A stretch of DNA of 44,516 nt, taken from assembly GCF_025399795.1 (NCBI RefSeq), contig NZ_JAODTZ010000062.1, forward strand, positions 1 to 44,516, read 5' to 3'. The notes under the pieces are model-generated. The model saw nothing but the letters and a program-made list of their open reading frames with translations, was not told the origin of the DNA and searched no databases. Numbering within the stretch: position 1 is the first letter of the stretch; every line of letters starts with the position of its first letter. Position numbers and translations under genes: made by a program. Shown piece by piece: positions 1-8,484 of this stretch. The stretch is from Streptomyces rhizosphaerihabitans. Its GTDB lineage: Bacteria > Actinomycetota > Actinomycetes > Streptomycetales > Streptomycetaceae.

Positions 1-32
1 AGAGCTGGGGAAGTGGTGGGTTGAGGTGGGGA

Positions 33-584
33 CTACTGCAAACCTGCCACGCTTCGAGCGTCGAGGTCTGAGAAGAAGCGGTCCACGATTTCGCTGTTGG
101 CGACACTTTCGAGAGCCTCGCCGACTACCCGACCAGCCAGCTCCGTGGCCAACGACACGATGTCTCCCCGCAGTTCTGTCTCCGCGATGACGCGATCGGC
201 CGCGAGCCGTGCCTGAGCTTCCACAATCATCGCCTCGCGTTCCCGCAGGCCCGCAGCGCGAATCTCGGCGATCAGTTGCGCGCCCTCCTCCAAAGCCCTC
301 TGGCGCAGGCGCGCCGCCTCGTGTCGGGCCTCAGCCAGCTCCTCGCGATACTTGGCGAGGACTTCATCGGCTTCAGCCGCCAACTGTTCAGCACGTTCAG
401 TCTGGCCCTCGATGGCGTCCTTCCGTTCGCCGAGGACCTTGTTGATGCGCGGTAAGAGAACCTTGGCCATGCAGACGAAGACAACAGCGAAGCTCACCAC
501 GCCGACCACCGTCGGCGCGGGCCCAGGTATAAGAATGCCCATGCCAAGACCATAGGGGAGTAATGATTGCGCTGCGCAGGGCAT
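33..584 (-). CDS. Orphan F0F1 ATP synthase subunit b-like protein
   Basis: The 183-residue product has the b-subunit layout: a short N-terminal tail, one membrane helix (about residues 12-36, TVVGVVSFAVVFVCMAKVLL), the motif LLPRINKVLGERKDAIEG, then a long charged coiled coil with EARHEAARLRQ and a C-terminal end like RFFSDLD. These features match Streptomyces AtpF, which is about 184 residues. In ATP synthase this protein is the peripheral stalk linking F0 to F1. No atpE or atpB lies upstream, and the 32 bases after the stop contain no atpH start, so it seems to stand outside an atp operon. I chose the ATG at 584, with AGGAG about 14 bases upstream; an ATG at 542 is possible. The fold is clear, but function in the enzyme is not shown. 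Confidence 0.8.
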   Translation of the reverse strand: MPCAAQSLLPYGLGMGILIPGPAPTVVGVVSFAVVFVCMAKVLLPRINKVLGERKDAIEGQTERAEQLAAEADEVLAKYREELAEARHEAARLRQRALEEGAQLIAEIRAAGLREREAMIVEAQARLAADRVIAETELRGDIVSLATELAGRVVGEALESVANSEIVDRFFSDLDARSVAGLQ

Positions 585-754
585 CAGGTAAGAGTTCGCT
601 CCTATCTGGTGCAGCAGCCATCCCGCTCTCCCCTCTGGATCAGCCAGAACTGCTATAGGTCGGAGGGTGCACCCTTCGTGCCCCAACCGTGCCCGATCGA
701 GCGGGGACCAGCGGTGAACCGCGGGCACTCGCGGGCAGCAGGCAACGCAACGGC

Positions 755-779
755 CCCTGACCGATCTACCTGGTCAGGG
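755..779. terminator. Hairpin next to the tRNA-Ser fragment
   Basis: The 8-bp arms CCCTGACC and GGTCAGGG enclose a 9-nt loop. On the minus strand the hairpin lies just beyond the 3' end of the tRNA-Ser fragment, where a tRNA terminator would sit. There is no clear T-tract. Confidence 0.5.
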
Positions 780-790
780 TCCGTTTCTGC

Positions 791-852
791 TGGCGGTGGG
801 TGTGGGATTTGAACCCACGGTGACTCGCGCCACGACGGTTTTCAAGACCATG
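791..852 (-). pseudogene. 3' fragment of tRNA-Ser (UGA), probable attachment-site relic
   Basis: On the minus strand this holds the anticodon arm with loop CTTGAAA (anticodon TGA), a long class II variable arm (GTGGC/GTCAC), a perfect T arm (GTGGG, TTCAAAT, CCCAC), the 3' acceptor strand ACCCACC, G and a genome-encoded CCA. Upstream of the anticodon arm the D arm is absent and the acceptor 5' strand pairs poorly. A 3' half of a tRNA without its 5' half is the usual footprint of an element that integrates into tRNA 3' ends. No intact tRNA-Ser is present elsewhere in the window, so the partner end is lost or distant. Confidence 0.7.
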
Positions 853-1037
853 TGCGGCTTGACTCACCCATTGACTCCACCGACCGCGTGGGCAAGCGGC
901 GCGTGCCGGAGGAGTGATCTTGCTGCGCGCTCAGCGACGAATCAATCTTCGTCAGGGCAATAAGTCGGCCAGAGACAGCCCTCGTAGCGCCGTCCATGAT
1001 CCACAGACGCGCGTAAGGAGATCGCTCCGAGTGCGCG

Positions 1038-1649
1038 TCAGGAGAGGCTGTAGGTGACCACTGTGCGGGCCGGGAAGCGGAAATCGTCGCGGAGCGTGGG
1101 AGAGACCTCGACCATGACGTTGACGCTCGAACCGGTGGCGCTTGTGGAGTGGTAGATCCAGACAGGGCCCCGCAGGGGAGACCCGCACAGACCCTCGGGG
1201 AGCTCGATCTCGTCATCGGCGACCCCTTTGGTGCCGTACTTCTCGTCGAACAGGGGCTTGCCATCCGGGAGGATCCCCGCGCGGTGGAGGTAATCCGGTA
1301 TCTGGTTGCTCACGAAGGTGACCTCAGCGCTGCCGTTCCTGGTGAAGTAGTGGATGTCGGAAGCACCGGCGGGAATCTGTGCACCCCCGGCGCCGATCAG
1401 GCCTGGCAGCTGCGTGTCGCTGCCCTCACAAGCTCGGGCGTCCCCGAACGGATGGAACAACTCGTCCCGGAACAGCCAGACCAAGCCGCCCGCCATCAGG
1501 GCGAGGATCGCCACCGCGACCACCAGACAGGACAGACGCCGCCGCAATGCGGAGCCGCCGCGCTCCGTATCGTTCACGTCATCCAGGTACAAAGCCTCGT
1601 TCACCCCGTCCGAAACGGCTCGACCGCTCGTCGCTCTTTCAGCACCCAT
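1038..1649 (-). CDS. Hypothetical single-pass membrane protein
   Basis: The product is 203 residues: a polar N-terminal tail of about 35 residues, arginines (LRRR), one membrane helix at about residues 41-60 and an extracellular domain of about 140 residues. I do not recognise the outer domain; it contains the pattern SAEVTFVSNQIPDYL and ends in a beta-rich stretch. Its topology suggests a membrane-anchored extracytoplasmic protein. The ATG at 1649 is preceded by a GAGGGGG ribosome binding site about 7 bases upstream, which decides against the longer frame upstream. It is divergent from the interrupted small ORF at 1753. Confidence 0.6.
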   Translation of the reverse strand: MGAERATSGRAVSDGVNEALYLDDVNDTERGGSALRRRLSCLVVAVAILALMAGGLVWLFRDELFHPFGDARACEGSDTQLPGLIGAGGAQIPAGASDIHYFTRNGSAEVTFVSNQIPDYLHRAGILPDGKPLFDEKYGTKGVADDEIELPEGLCGSPLRGPVWIYHSTSATGSSVNVMVEVSPTLRDDFRFPARTVVTYSLS

Positions 1650-1752
1650 GACACGCCCCCTCAGGCTTCCCGCACGTGATCGGCGGCAGCATATGCCCGA
1701 TCGATGGTTCGGGTACTGGCCCCCGTTACGCCTGGTCAGGAGTGAGCTCAAC

Positions 1753-1873
1753 ATGCCACAGCCCTCCACCAGCAGCTCTTCTCCGGTGGGACGTCATGGC
1801 CGTCTGTTCACTGATGACCGGTCCACGAAATCGCCAGCGCTCTCAGCAGCGCTCGACTCGGCGACCCAGCTAG
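1753..1873 (+). pseudogene. 5' part of a small ORF interrupted by the lysE cassette
   Basis: An ATG with AGGAG 10 bases upstream opens a frame that reads MPQPSTSSSSPVGRHGRLF and runs into the CTAG at the left end of the inserted cassette. If the cassette and one CTAG are removed, the frame continues at 2795-2883 and gives a 69-residue protein with a short hydrophobic stretch (LVTVIIVLLLV) followed by RDRLKSPGTD. The two parts total 210 bases, exactly 70 codons. I do not recognise the product. Open frames are common in this GC-rich DNA, so the gene assignment is moderate, but the exact frame restoration supports it. Confidence 0.5.
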
Positions 1874-1903
1874 TGCTGTGGCCGGAAAGGTTCGCCGGGT
1901 CGG
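1874..1903 (+). repeat. Left terminal inverted repeat of the lysE cassette
   Basis: This 30-bp sequence begins TGCTGTGGCCGGAAAGG and is the imperfect inverse of 2761-2790, with five mismatches. It abuts a CTAG. Confidence 0.75.
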
Positions 1904-2028
1904 TGGGTAGGGGGCGTTGGTGAATGGGCAGCGACGTCTGATCTGATCCTGGCGGCGTCTTGGGATCGTGTCCCAAAGTGGGCACTGCTCTTTCCTGCTG
2001 AATCCACGTGCGGTTATCGTCCGTTCCT

Positions 2029-2676
2029 ATGCCCGTGAACCTGAGCTTGGTCGTCGGTTTCCTGACTCTGTCGGCAGTTCTGTCGGTGATCCCGGGGCCA
2101 TCTGTCTTGCTCGAGACCAGCCGTGCCATCACGGTGGGGCGTCGATCGGCGATGTGGATCGTGCTGGGTAACGCTCTGGGCGGTCTGGTACTCCTAGCGT
2201 TCGTGCTCGCCGGCCTTGGAGCAATCGTCGCGACATCGGCCAAACTCTTCATGGCAATCAAGATCGCCGGTGCGTGCTACCTGTTCTGGCTGGGCGTCAG
2301 CGCTCTGCACTCCGCTCGGTCCAACTCCGTGACTGAGCCCCTCGCCACAGCCGATTACCCCGGCAGGACGTCGTGGGCTCGATCGGTACGGCAGGGCCTT
2401 CTTGTCGGTGTCGCCAACCCGAAGAGCGTCGTGTCGCTGGTAGCCGTCCTGCCCCAGTTCGTCGACCACTCGCGCGGAAACCTCATTCTCCAGATGCTGA
2501 TCCTCGGCCTCGCTGGAGGCGTGGTCCAAGCACTCATCGAAACCATCTGGGTCTGCGCCGCCGGATCCATGCGGACCTGGTTTCTGGGGAAAACACGCCG
2601 TATTCGGGCTCTTAAAGCCAGCGGCGGAGTTGCCATGATCGCGTTTGCCAGCAGGCTCGCAATCGAAAGCCCGTGA
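2029..2676 (+). CDS. LysE family transporter
   Basis: The 215-residue product has the LysE/RhtB pattern: a first helix with LSAVLSVIPGPSVLLE (the PGP motif), a second helix around VLGNALGGLVLLAFVLAG, a third with AGACYLFWLGVSAL, and the segment RQGLLVGVANPKSVVSLVAVLPQF, where NPK is typical of the family. Members export amino acids or small metabolites by proton antiport; the substrate cannot be told from sequence. I prefer the ATG at 2029, which puts about six residues before the first helix; a GTG at 2008 is in frame. It is the only gene in an inverted-repeat-bounded cassette, so it is likely recent passenger cargo. Confidence 0.85.
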   Translation: MPVNLSLVVGFLTLSAVLSVIPGPSVLLETSRAITVGRRSAMWIVLGNALGGLVLLAFVLAGLGAIVATSAKLFMAIKIAGACYLFWLGVSALHSARSNSVTEPLATADYPGRTSWARSVRQGLLVGVANPKSVVSLVAVLPQFVDHSRGNLILQMLILGLAGGVVQALIETIWVCAAGSMRTWFLGKTRRIRALKASGGVAMIAFASRLAIESP

Positions 2677-2760
2677 AACCATCCGCTGCCATGGTCCCGC
2701 CGGCAGTCTGTGCGTCACTCGTGCGCCGACTGTGTTGGTGCAGGGAGCCATCAGTACGAC

Positions 2761-2790
2761 CCAACCCGGTGAACCTTCGCGGTCACAGCA
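2761..2790 (-). repeat. Right terminal inverted repeat of the lysE cassette
   Basis: Read on the minus strand it begins TGCTGTGACCGCGAAGG and matches the left repeat at 25 of 30 positions. CTAG follows at 2791-2794. Confidence 0.75.
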
Positions 2791-2794
2791 CTAG

Positions 2795-2883
2795 TCACCG
2801 TGATCATCGTGCTGCTGCTTGTCCGAGACCGGCTGAAGAGCCCCGGTACTGATCCGGAATCGGACTGTCAAGTCGATCGCTAA
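2795..2883 (+). pseudogene. 3' part of the interrupted small ORF
   Basis: This stretch reads TVIIVLLLVRDRLKSPGTD and then an acidic tail to a TAA. It has no start codon of its own in a sensible place, because the frame upstream comes from the inverted repeat. It completes the frame begun at 1753 when the cassette is excised in silico. Confidence 0.45.
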
Positions 2884-3535
2884 CGTCTGACACCAGCGGC
2901 TGACACCAACAGGGACGAACAGCAGCGGTCAGCGCCGAACCTCACGGGACCAGCCGTCCGGGCAGAAGGCCGATGAGTCAAGCACTTCTAGCCGCCGGGA
3001 TCGGCCTGATAAGGATGAGGCCCTGAGGTTGCGGTACAGCAGCAAAGTACAGCAACCACAGCAACCGGTCCCGTCCCATAGCGTCCCTATAGACCCGAAG
3101 TGCGGCCTGTATGACCGTCACTGACCGATCTATCTAGAGCTACGGATCAGAAGGTGCCCGCGCCCCTGCCGTACTCGATCTACCGGGAACTGACAGGGAG
3201 CCACGGTGGTTGACGGACAGCGCACAAGAGAACGGCCCTCGACCGCCTGGTCAGGGGCGACCGGACTGTTGCCCTTATACGTCGATCAGTGGGCGACCAA
3301 GCCAGCCAACCGGGTGACTCAGCCACCTGTTCGATTTATGAGTCCATCGAGGAGTAGGACCTCGCCTGTGATGCTGTGATCGGGCCACCCGACCACAGCT
3401 CGGCGTCAGCCGGCCCTGTTCAGCCTGGCCATCCATCGATGATGGAACACCCTCGCGCCCCCTTTGCACCGCGCTCTCGCCCTGGCTGCGGTCGAGGGAG
3501 GACCATAGGAGTTGAGTGAGCAAGGGAGGCCCACC
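2884..3535. other. Gene-free region with attachment-site-like features
   Basis: I see no convincing gene in these 650 bases. The left part has short repeated words (CTGACACCA twice, CAGCAGCGGTCAGC, and ACAGCA-type words near 3040-3070) like the arm regions beside integrase genes, followed by the tRNA-Arg-like 16-mer at 3140. A weak hairpin (CCCTCGACC with GGTCAGGG) lies near 3235-3256. These are consistent with integrative-element relics, but no integrase remains. Confidence 0.4.
3140..3155 (+). other. 16-nt tRNA-Arg (ACG) anticodon-arm identity, possible att core
   Basis: The sequence CTACGGATCAGAAGGT equals, from memory of Streptomyces tRNA-Arg(ACG), the anticodon loop, the 3' side of the anticodon stem and the start of the variable region. 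The rest of the tRNA is missing on both sides. Short identities of this kind are att cores of tRNA-targeting elements. A 16-mer can arise by chance, so this depends on the surrounding context. Confidence 0.4.
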
Positions 3536-3712
3536 ATGAAGACCGGAGCCTCGGACTACGACCGCTGGCTGTACTCTCACACCCCCTCCCAGGCCGAGGG
3601 CGAGCGTGACGAACCGGCCGAGCGCGCAGCCATGGATCAGCACCCCGACGTCCCCAGGACCGAGCCGTCCCAGGCCGAGGGCGAGCGGGCGGACGACACC
3701 AGGACCACCTGA
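3536..3712 (+). CDS. Small acidic repeat-containing protein, unknown function
   Basis: The ATG at 3536 is preceded by GGGAGG with a 6-base spacing, a strong ribosome binding site. The 58-residue product begins MKTGASDYDRWLYSHTPSQA and contains the motif PSQAEGERDE, repeated near the C-terminus as PSQAEGERADD, separated by an acidic linker. There is no membrane segment or cysteine, and it looks disordered and acidic. It lies alone between integrative-element relics. I do not recognise the family. The start site and the near-exact internal repeat argue that it is a real gene. Confidence 0.5.
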   Translation: MKTGASDYDRWLYSHTPSQAEGERDEPAERAAMDQHPDVPRTEPSQAEGERADDTRTT

Positions 3713-3846
3713 CCGCCGACAAGCGATCAACGAACGGCGCCTGATGGTCTGACTGCGTGACAACGCCGACGTATGACGGCACACGCCTGCGGACAGCCGC
3801 GGCAGGCAAGCAACCCACCGTCCTGGGTGGAGCATCCACTCAAGTG

Positions 3847-3889
3847 CTTTGGGACGAAGAGGTCGCGGGCTCAAATGCCGCCGCCTCGA
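3847..3889 (+). pseudogene. Degraded 3' half of a tRNA-Pro
   Basis: The stretch resembles the 3' half of a proline tRNA: TTTGGGA (a UGG-type anticodon loop), GAAGAGGTCG (stem and variable region), then GCGGG CTCAAAT GCCGC in place of the normal T arm, and CGCCTCGA near the acceptor. The T loop lacks its first T and one stem pair is broken, so it is not functional. Like the tRNA-Ser and tRNA-Arg pieces it may mark an old integration boundary. Confidence 0.4.
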
Positions 3890-3917
3890 TAGAGAAGTAC
3901 CGGTCCGGAGCAGTGGG

Positions 3918-4397
3918 TCAGTCGATCTGCCTGGCTGGCTGACTCTCCAGCAATGCATCCAGCTCCAGGGTTCCCGTCACCGTGCCGGCCAGCCATTCCA
4001 CGAGGGTGACGCCCTGGGCCCAGTGCGCTCCGTCATGGGTGCACCACATGCCGCCCGCGGGGTCGGCGAAGTCGACCAGTGACCAGATGGTGCAGCCCCA
4101 GTCGTAGATCAGCACCTGGCCGGCGGGGATCTCGCCGGATGGATCCGGACCGTCCTGGTACAGCTCGGCGATGTCCCGGAAATTGGCCTGCACAGGCCCC
4201 CCGCGCACTCCAAGGATTCCCTCGCGCGGGCCGAAGCCGCCGTTGGCGACCTCGAGGTAAAGACGTCGCAGGAGGGGAGGCAGGGGGAACCCGATGATCT
4301 GTTCCGCCTCGGCTACAGCCTCCGGTGTCGCGGGCGGCGGCAAGGTCCCGGCTCGGGCCACGGTCTTCAACGCCTTGACGACCTCATCCTCAGTCAC
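3918..4397 (-). CDS. SMI1/KNR4 family protein
   Basis: The 159-residue product carries the SMI1/KNR4 (SUKH) pattern: an N-terminal segment AVAEAEQIIGFPLPPLLRRL with the typical FPLPP-LR-LY motif, then VANGGFGPREGILGVRGG, and a C-terminal half with IYDWGCTIWSLVDF. In bacteria these proteins are often immunity proteins to contact-dependent toxins or have housekeeping roles. No toxin gene is adjacent, so an immunity role is not shown. The start is GTG at 4397, with AAAGG nearby. It is divergent from ettA. Confidence 0.8.
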   Translation of the reverse strand: MTEDEVVKALKTVARAGTLPPPATPEAVAEAEQIIGFPLPPLLRRLYLEVANGGFGPREGILGVRGGPVQANFRDIAELYQDGPDPSGEIPAGQVLIYDWGCTIWSLVDFADPAGGMWCTHDGAHWAQGVTLVEWLAGTVTGTLELDALLESQPARQID

Positions 4398-4686
4398 TCG
4401 CTCAGCCTTTCAACCCGGAGCAGTGCAGGCCATGCCTTGGAGTCATGGAGTTGATCAAATACTCACCGTTGTCGGCAGACCCGCGATCGCTGGGCCGTCC
4501 CTGGGCCGTGCGAAGGCGCTCGGCGGTGACCGACGGCGACAACCAGTGACAGATCAGCTACGAGCGAGGGAGGGGAAAGGCCAGTTCACGGCCCCGGGGC
4601 CGAACGCGTTTCCCCCGAGGGGTAGCCGTCAGGCAAGATGGGGTGTATCTGCCCACTGCCGATTTCAAGCGTCCGGACGGTTTCTC

Positions 4687-6351
<1,665 letters not shown>

Positions 6352-6357
6352 TCGATC

Positions 6358-6768
6358 TTGCGCCACATCTATCGCTGCCCGCTGCGCTGGGCGGACATGG
6401 ACGCGTACGGCCACGTCAACAACGTGGTGTTCCTCCGCTACCTGGAGGAAGCCCGTATCGACTTCCTGTTCCGCCCGGAGAAGGACTTCAAGCAGGGGTC
6501 CGTGGTGGCGCGCCATGAGATCGACTACAAGCGGCAGCTGGTCCACCGGCACGCGCCGGTGGACATCGAGCTCTGGGTGACGCAGATCCGGGCCGCGTCC
6601 TTCACGATCGCCTACGAGGTGAAGGACCCGGACCAGGTCTACGTCACGGCCGCCACGGTGATCGTGCCGTTCGACTTCGAGCGGCAGCGTCCGCGCCGGA
6701 TCACGGCAGAGGAGCGCGACTTCCTGGAGTCGTACCGCGACGACGAGGACGAGGCCGTCGCGGCATGA
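6358..6768 (+). CDS. Acyl-CoA thioesterase, hot-dog fold (4HBT family)
   Basis: The 136-residue product shows the 4HBT active-site pattern RWADMDAYGHVNNVVFLRYLEEAR, with the catalytic Asp in the ADMDAYGH segment, followed by HEIDYKRQL and a beta-strand that ends ATVIVPFD. Such enzymes hydrolyse acyl-CoA thioesters in the cytoplasm; the substrate here is unknown. The start is TTG at 6358, 6 bases after ettA, so the genes are likely cotranscribed. The next gene overlaps by ATGA. Confidence 0.85.
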   Translation: MRHIYRCPLRWADMDAYGHVNNVVFLRYLEEARIDFLFRPEKDFKQGSVVARHEIDYKRQLVHRHAPVDIELWVTQIRAASFTIAYEVKDPDQVYVTAATVIVPFDFERQRPRRITAEERDFLESYRDDEDEAVAA

Positions 6769-7508
6769 CCGTCCTGCACCTCGCCGACGCGGGGGAGGCG
6801 GCCGATCTCGCCGCCTTCCTCTCCCGGCTCGTCCACTACGACCGCGCGGCCGCCGTACGCCTCCAGGCGCACGGTGGCACGCTCGCGGTCTTCGGCCGGC
6901 CGCCGTCGTTCGAGGTCCTCGCGATCCGTACGGCGCGGCTGGCCAAGCCGTACGAGAACGGGCTCGACGTCACCCTCGACGTGACCGTCTCCGCCGGTGA
7001 ACTCCTGGAGTCCGTCGAGGAGTCGGCGGCCACCGCCGGTGTTCCCGGCGCCGTCACCGGGCCCCCGTGGGCCGGGGTGCTGCCGCCCCGCGGCGGCTGG
7101 CGGCAGGAGCCGGGGCTGCCCGCCCCGGACGCCGTACGGGCGAAGGTCTCCGCTGCGGTGGCCGAATTCCGGTCGCGCACCGAGGAGTTGGCGCCCGAGC
7201 TGCGGACGCGTGCCGAACTCGACCGTGTCGGACGGGAGATATGGTCCCGGCCGATCGGTGACACCGCCCTTCCCGTGCGGGCCGCGCATGCCGCGCAGGC
7301 GCTGGGATTCCTGCGGCCCGTACCGCCCGCGGCCGCGTCCGTCGCAGAGCAAGTCCCCTCGGGCGAGAGCTCGTTGAGCGACACTCCCGTGAGTGACAGT
7401 CCGTTGGCGCTGTACTCGTCGGGTGCCTGGCTGCGTCTGCGGACGCCGTTCGGGTCGGTCGCCGTCCGCCGGGCGGGACTCGGGGCGCTGGACGTCAGCG
7501 TTCGCTGA
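6765..7508 (+). CDS. Conserved hypothetical protein
   Basis: The 247-residue product starts at an ATG overlapping the thioesterase stop (ATGA), so the two are translationally coupled. It has no membrane segment and no motif I know. The N-terminal part is alpha/beta-like (LVHYDRAAAVRLQAHGGTLAVFG), the centre contains PPWAGVLPPRGGW and the C-terminus ends in ALYSSGAWLRLRTPFGSVAVRRAGLG. Function is unknown; the position behind ettA suggests nothing specific. Confidence 0.75.
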   Translation: MTVLHLADAGEAADLAAFLSRLVHYDRAAAVRLQAHGGTLAVFGRPPSFEVLAIRTARLAKPYENGLDVTLDVTVSAGELLESVEESAATAGVPGAVTGPPWAGVLPPRGGWRQEPGLPAPDAVRAKVSAAVAEFRSRTEELAPELRTRAELDRVGREIWSRPIGDTALPVRAAHAAQALGFLRPVPPAAASVAEQVPSGESSLSDTPVSDSPLALYSSGAWLRLRTPFGSVAVRRAGLGALDVSVR

Positions 7509-7514
7509 CCCCGC

Positions 7515-7534
7515 GCTCCGGTTTCCGCCGGAGC
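7515..7534 (+). terminator. Hairpin after the ettA operon
   Basis: The arms GCTCCGG and CCGGAGC form a 7-bp perfect stem with a 6-nt loop, 7 bases after the stop at 7508. There is no T-tract, which is usual in Streptomyces. Confidence 0.5.
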
Positions 7535-7873
7535 CACCGGATTCTCCTGGTCCGCCGCCGTGATGCGCCCGGTCCCGGACCGCGTGGGCGGGCGCCTGGA
7601 GGGGCCGGGGGAGCGCGTACGGGCCCGTGCGCACCAGGGTGCGCGCGGTGACCGGGAACCGGCGGCGTGTTCCACGAGACGTCCTGCGGCATGCCCGGTA
7701 CCGGCTGGGAGCGTCGAAGGCGCGCCGGGCCTCCTCGCGGACCGCGCGGATGGTGGCGGCCCGCCCGGCGGAGAGGACGTCGGCACCGACGATCAGCGCG
7801 CCTGCAAGGCCGCCTTGACCGGATTGTGACCGGAATCCGACGTCGTACGACCGGAATCCGCGCGCCCGTGACC
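7535..7873. other. Intergenic region without a convincing gene
   Basis: The minus strand (about 7575-7830) carries a frame reading GLAGALIVGADVLSAG and REEARRAF, which looks coding-like but has no start and shifts into low-complexity arginine and proline sequence, so it may be a decayed gene. A 12-bp word GACCGGAATCCG occurs twice near 7829-7861. Confidence 0.3.
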
Positions 7874-7975
7874 GGTGGTCGGCTCGCTGTGATCACCGTT
7901 GAAACCAGGCGATCAGCTCGCCGTGTTCACCGTCGAAAGCGGGCGATCAGCCGGCCGTGTTCACCATCGAAGCGG
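7874..7975. repeat. glbO: 34-bp tandem repeat, copies of the glbO 3' end
   Basis: Three units of 34 bp begin at 7874, 7908 and 7942. Units 2 and 3 share the blocks GGCGATCAG and GCCGTGTTCACC and differ at only a few positions; unit 1 is more diverged. Unit 3 is the coding 3' end of glbO with its stop. Because 34 is not a multiple of three, the outer copies are out of frame with the gene and non-coding. Confidence 0.75.
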
Positions 7976-8351
7976 CCGCGTACGTCAGGTAGTTCCACAG
8001 CGTGTGCTCGTGCTCCTCGGAGAGGCCGAGCTCGTCGACGGCGACGCGCATGTGCTTGAGCCAGGCGTCGTGCGCGGCCTGGTCGACCTTGAAAGGGGCG
8101 TGCCGCATCCGCAGCCGGGGGTGGCCGCGGTTCTCGCTGTACGTCGTCGGGCCGCCCCAGTACTGGATCAGGAACAGCGTGAGGCGCTCCTCGGCCGGGC
8201 CCAGATCCTCCTCGGGATACATGGGCTTCAGCAGCGGATCCCCGGCGACACCCTCGTAGAAACGGTGCACGAGGCGTCGGAAGGTCTCCTCGCCGCCGAC
8301 CTGCTCGTAGAAGGTCTGCTCCTGAAGCGTGCCGCGCCGAATCTCTTTCAC
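7947..8351 (-). CDS. glbO: Group II truncated haemoglobin GlbO
   Basis: The 134-residue product has the trHbO signature: YEQVGGEETFRRLVHRFYEGV (B helix with the Tyr), MYPEEDLGPAEERLTLFLIQYWGGP, then SENRGHPRLRMRHAPF with the haem-contacting His, and a Trp in the G helix (DAWLKHM). Such proteins bind O2 and NO and act in oxygen chemistry or oxidative stress; the length matches mycobacterial GlbO. The start is GTG at 8351 with a GGGGG upstream. The last 30 bases belong to the tandem repeat at 7874-7975. Confidence 0.9.
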   Translation of the reverse strand: MKEIRRGTLQEQTFYEQVGGEETFRRLVHRFYEGVAGDPLLKPMYPEEDLGPAEERLTLFLIQYWGGPTTYSENRGHPRLRMRHAPFKVDQAAHDAWLKHMRVAVDELGLSEEHEHTLWNYLTYAAASMVNTAG

Positions 8352-8484
8352 GCCCCCATGCTCTCAGACGGGGTGACCGAGGACTCAAGGCTTAGGACCA
8401 CTCACGCGGCGCAGCGGACGCGTCCGTGCCGGTCCGGCCGGTCCGGCGCTCGCCTCACGGCCCGTCCGGCAGCACAGTGGAGGT

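Larger units (their letters stand above)
1870..2794. mobile_element. Transposase-less insertion cassette carrying a LysE exporter
   Basis: CTAG occurs at both ends (1870-1873 and 2791-2794). Inside them are inverted repeats of 30 bp (1874-1903 and 2761-2790) that match at 25 of 30 positions and begin TGCTGTG. The ends resemble those of actinobacterial IS elements (my recognition, not a database match). The 917-bp interior holds one complete gene, a LysE-family transporter, and no recognisable transposase. Joining the flanks across one CTAG restores a 70-codon open frame, which supports CTAG as a 4-bp target duplication. This fits a mobile insertion cassette moved in trans by a related IS transposase. 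Confidence 0.75.

Noticed and set aside
791..884. Complete functional tRNA-Ser
   Set aside because: A GGTGG lies at about the right distance upstream, but the acceptor pairs at only five of seven positions and no D arm can be formed.
3918..4397. Toxin-immunity pair with the SMI1/KNR4 protein
   Set aside because: No polymorphic toxin or secretion gene is next to it.
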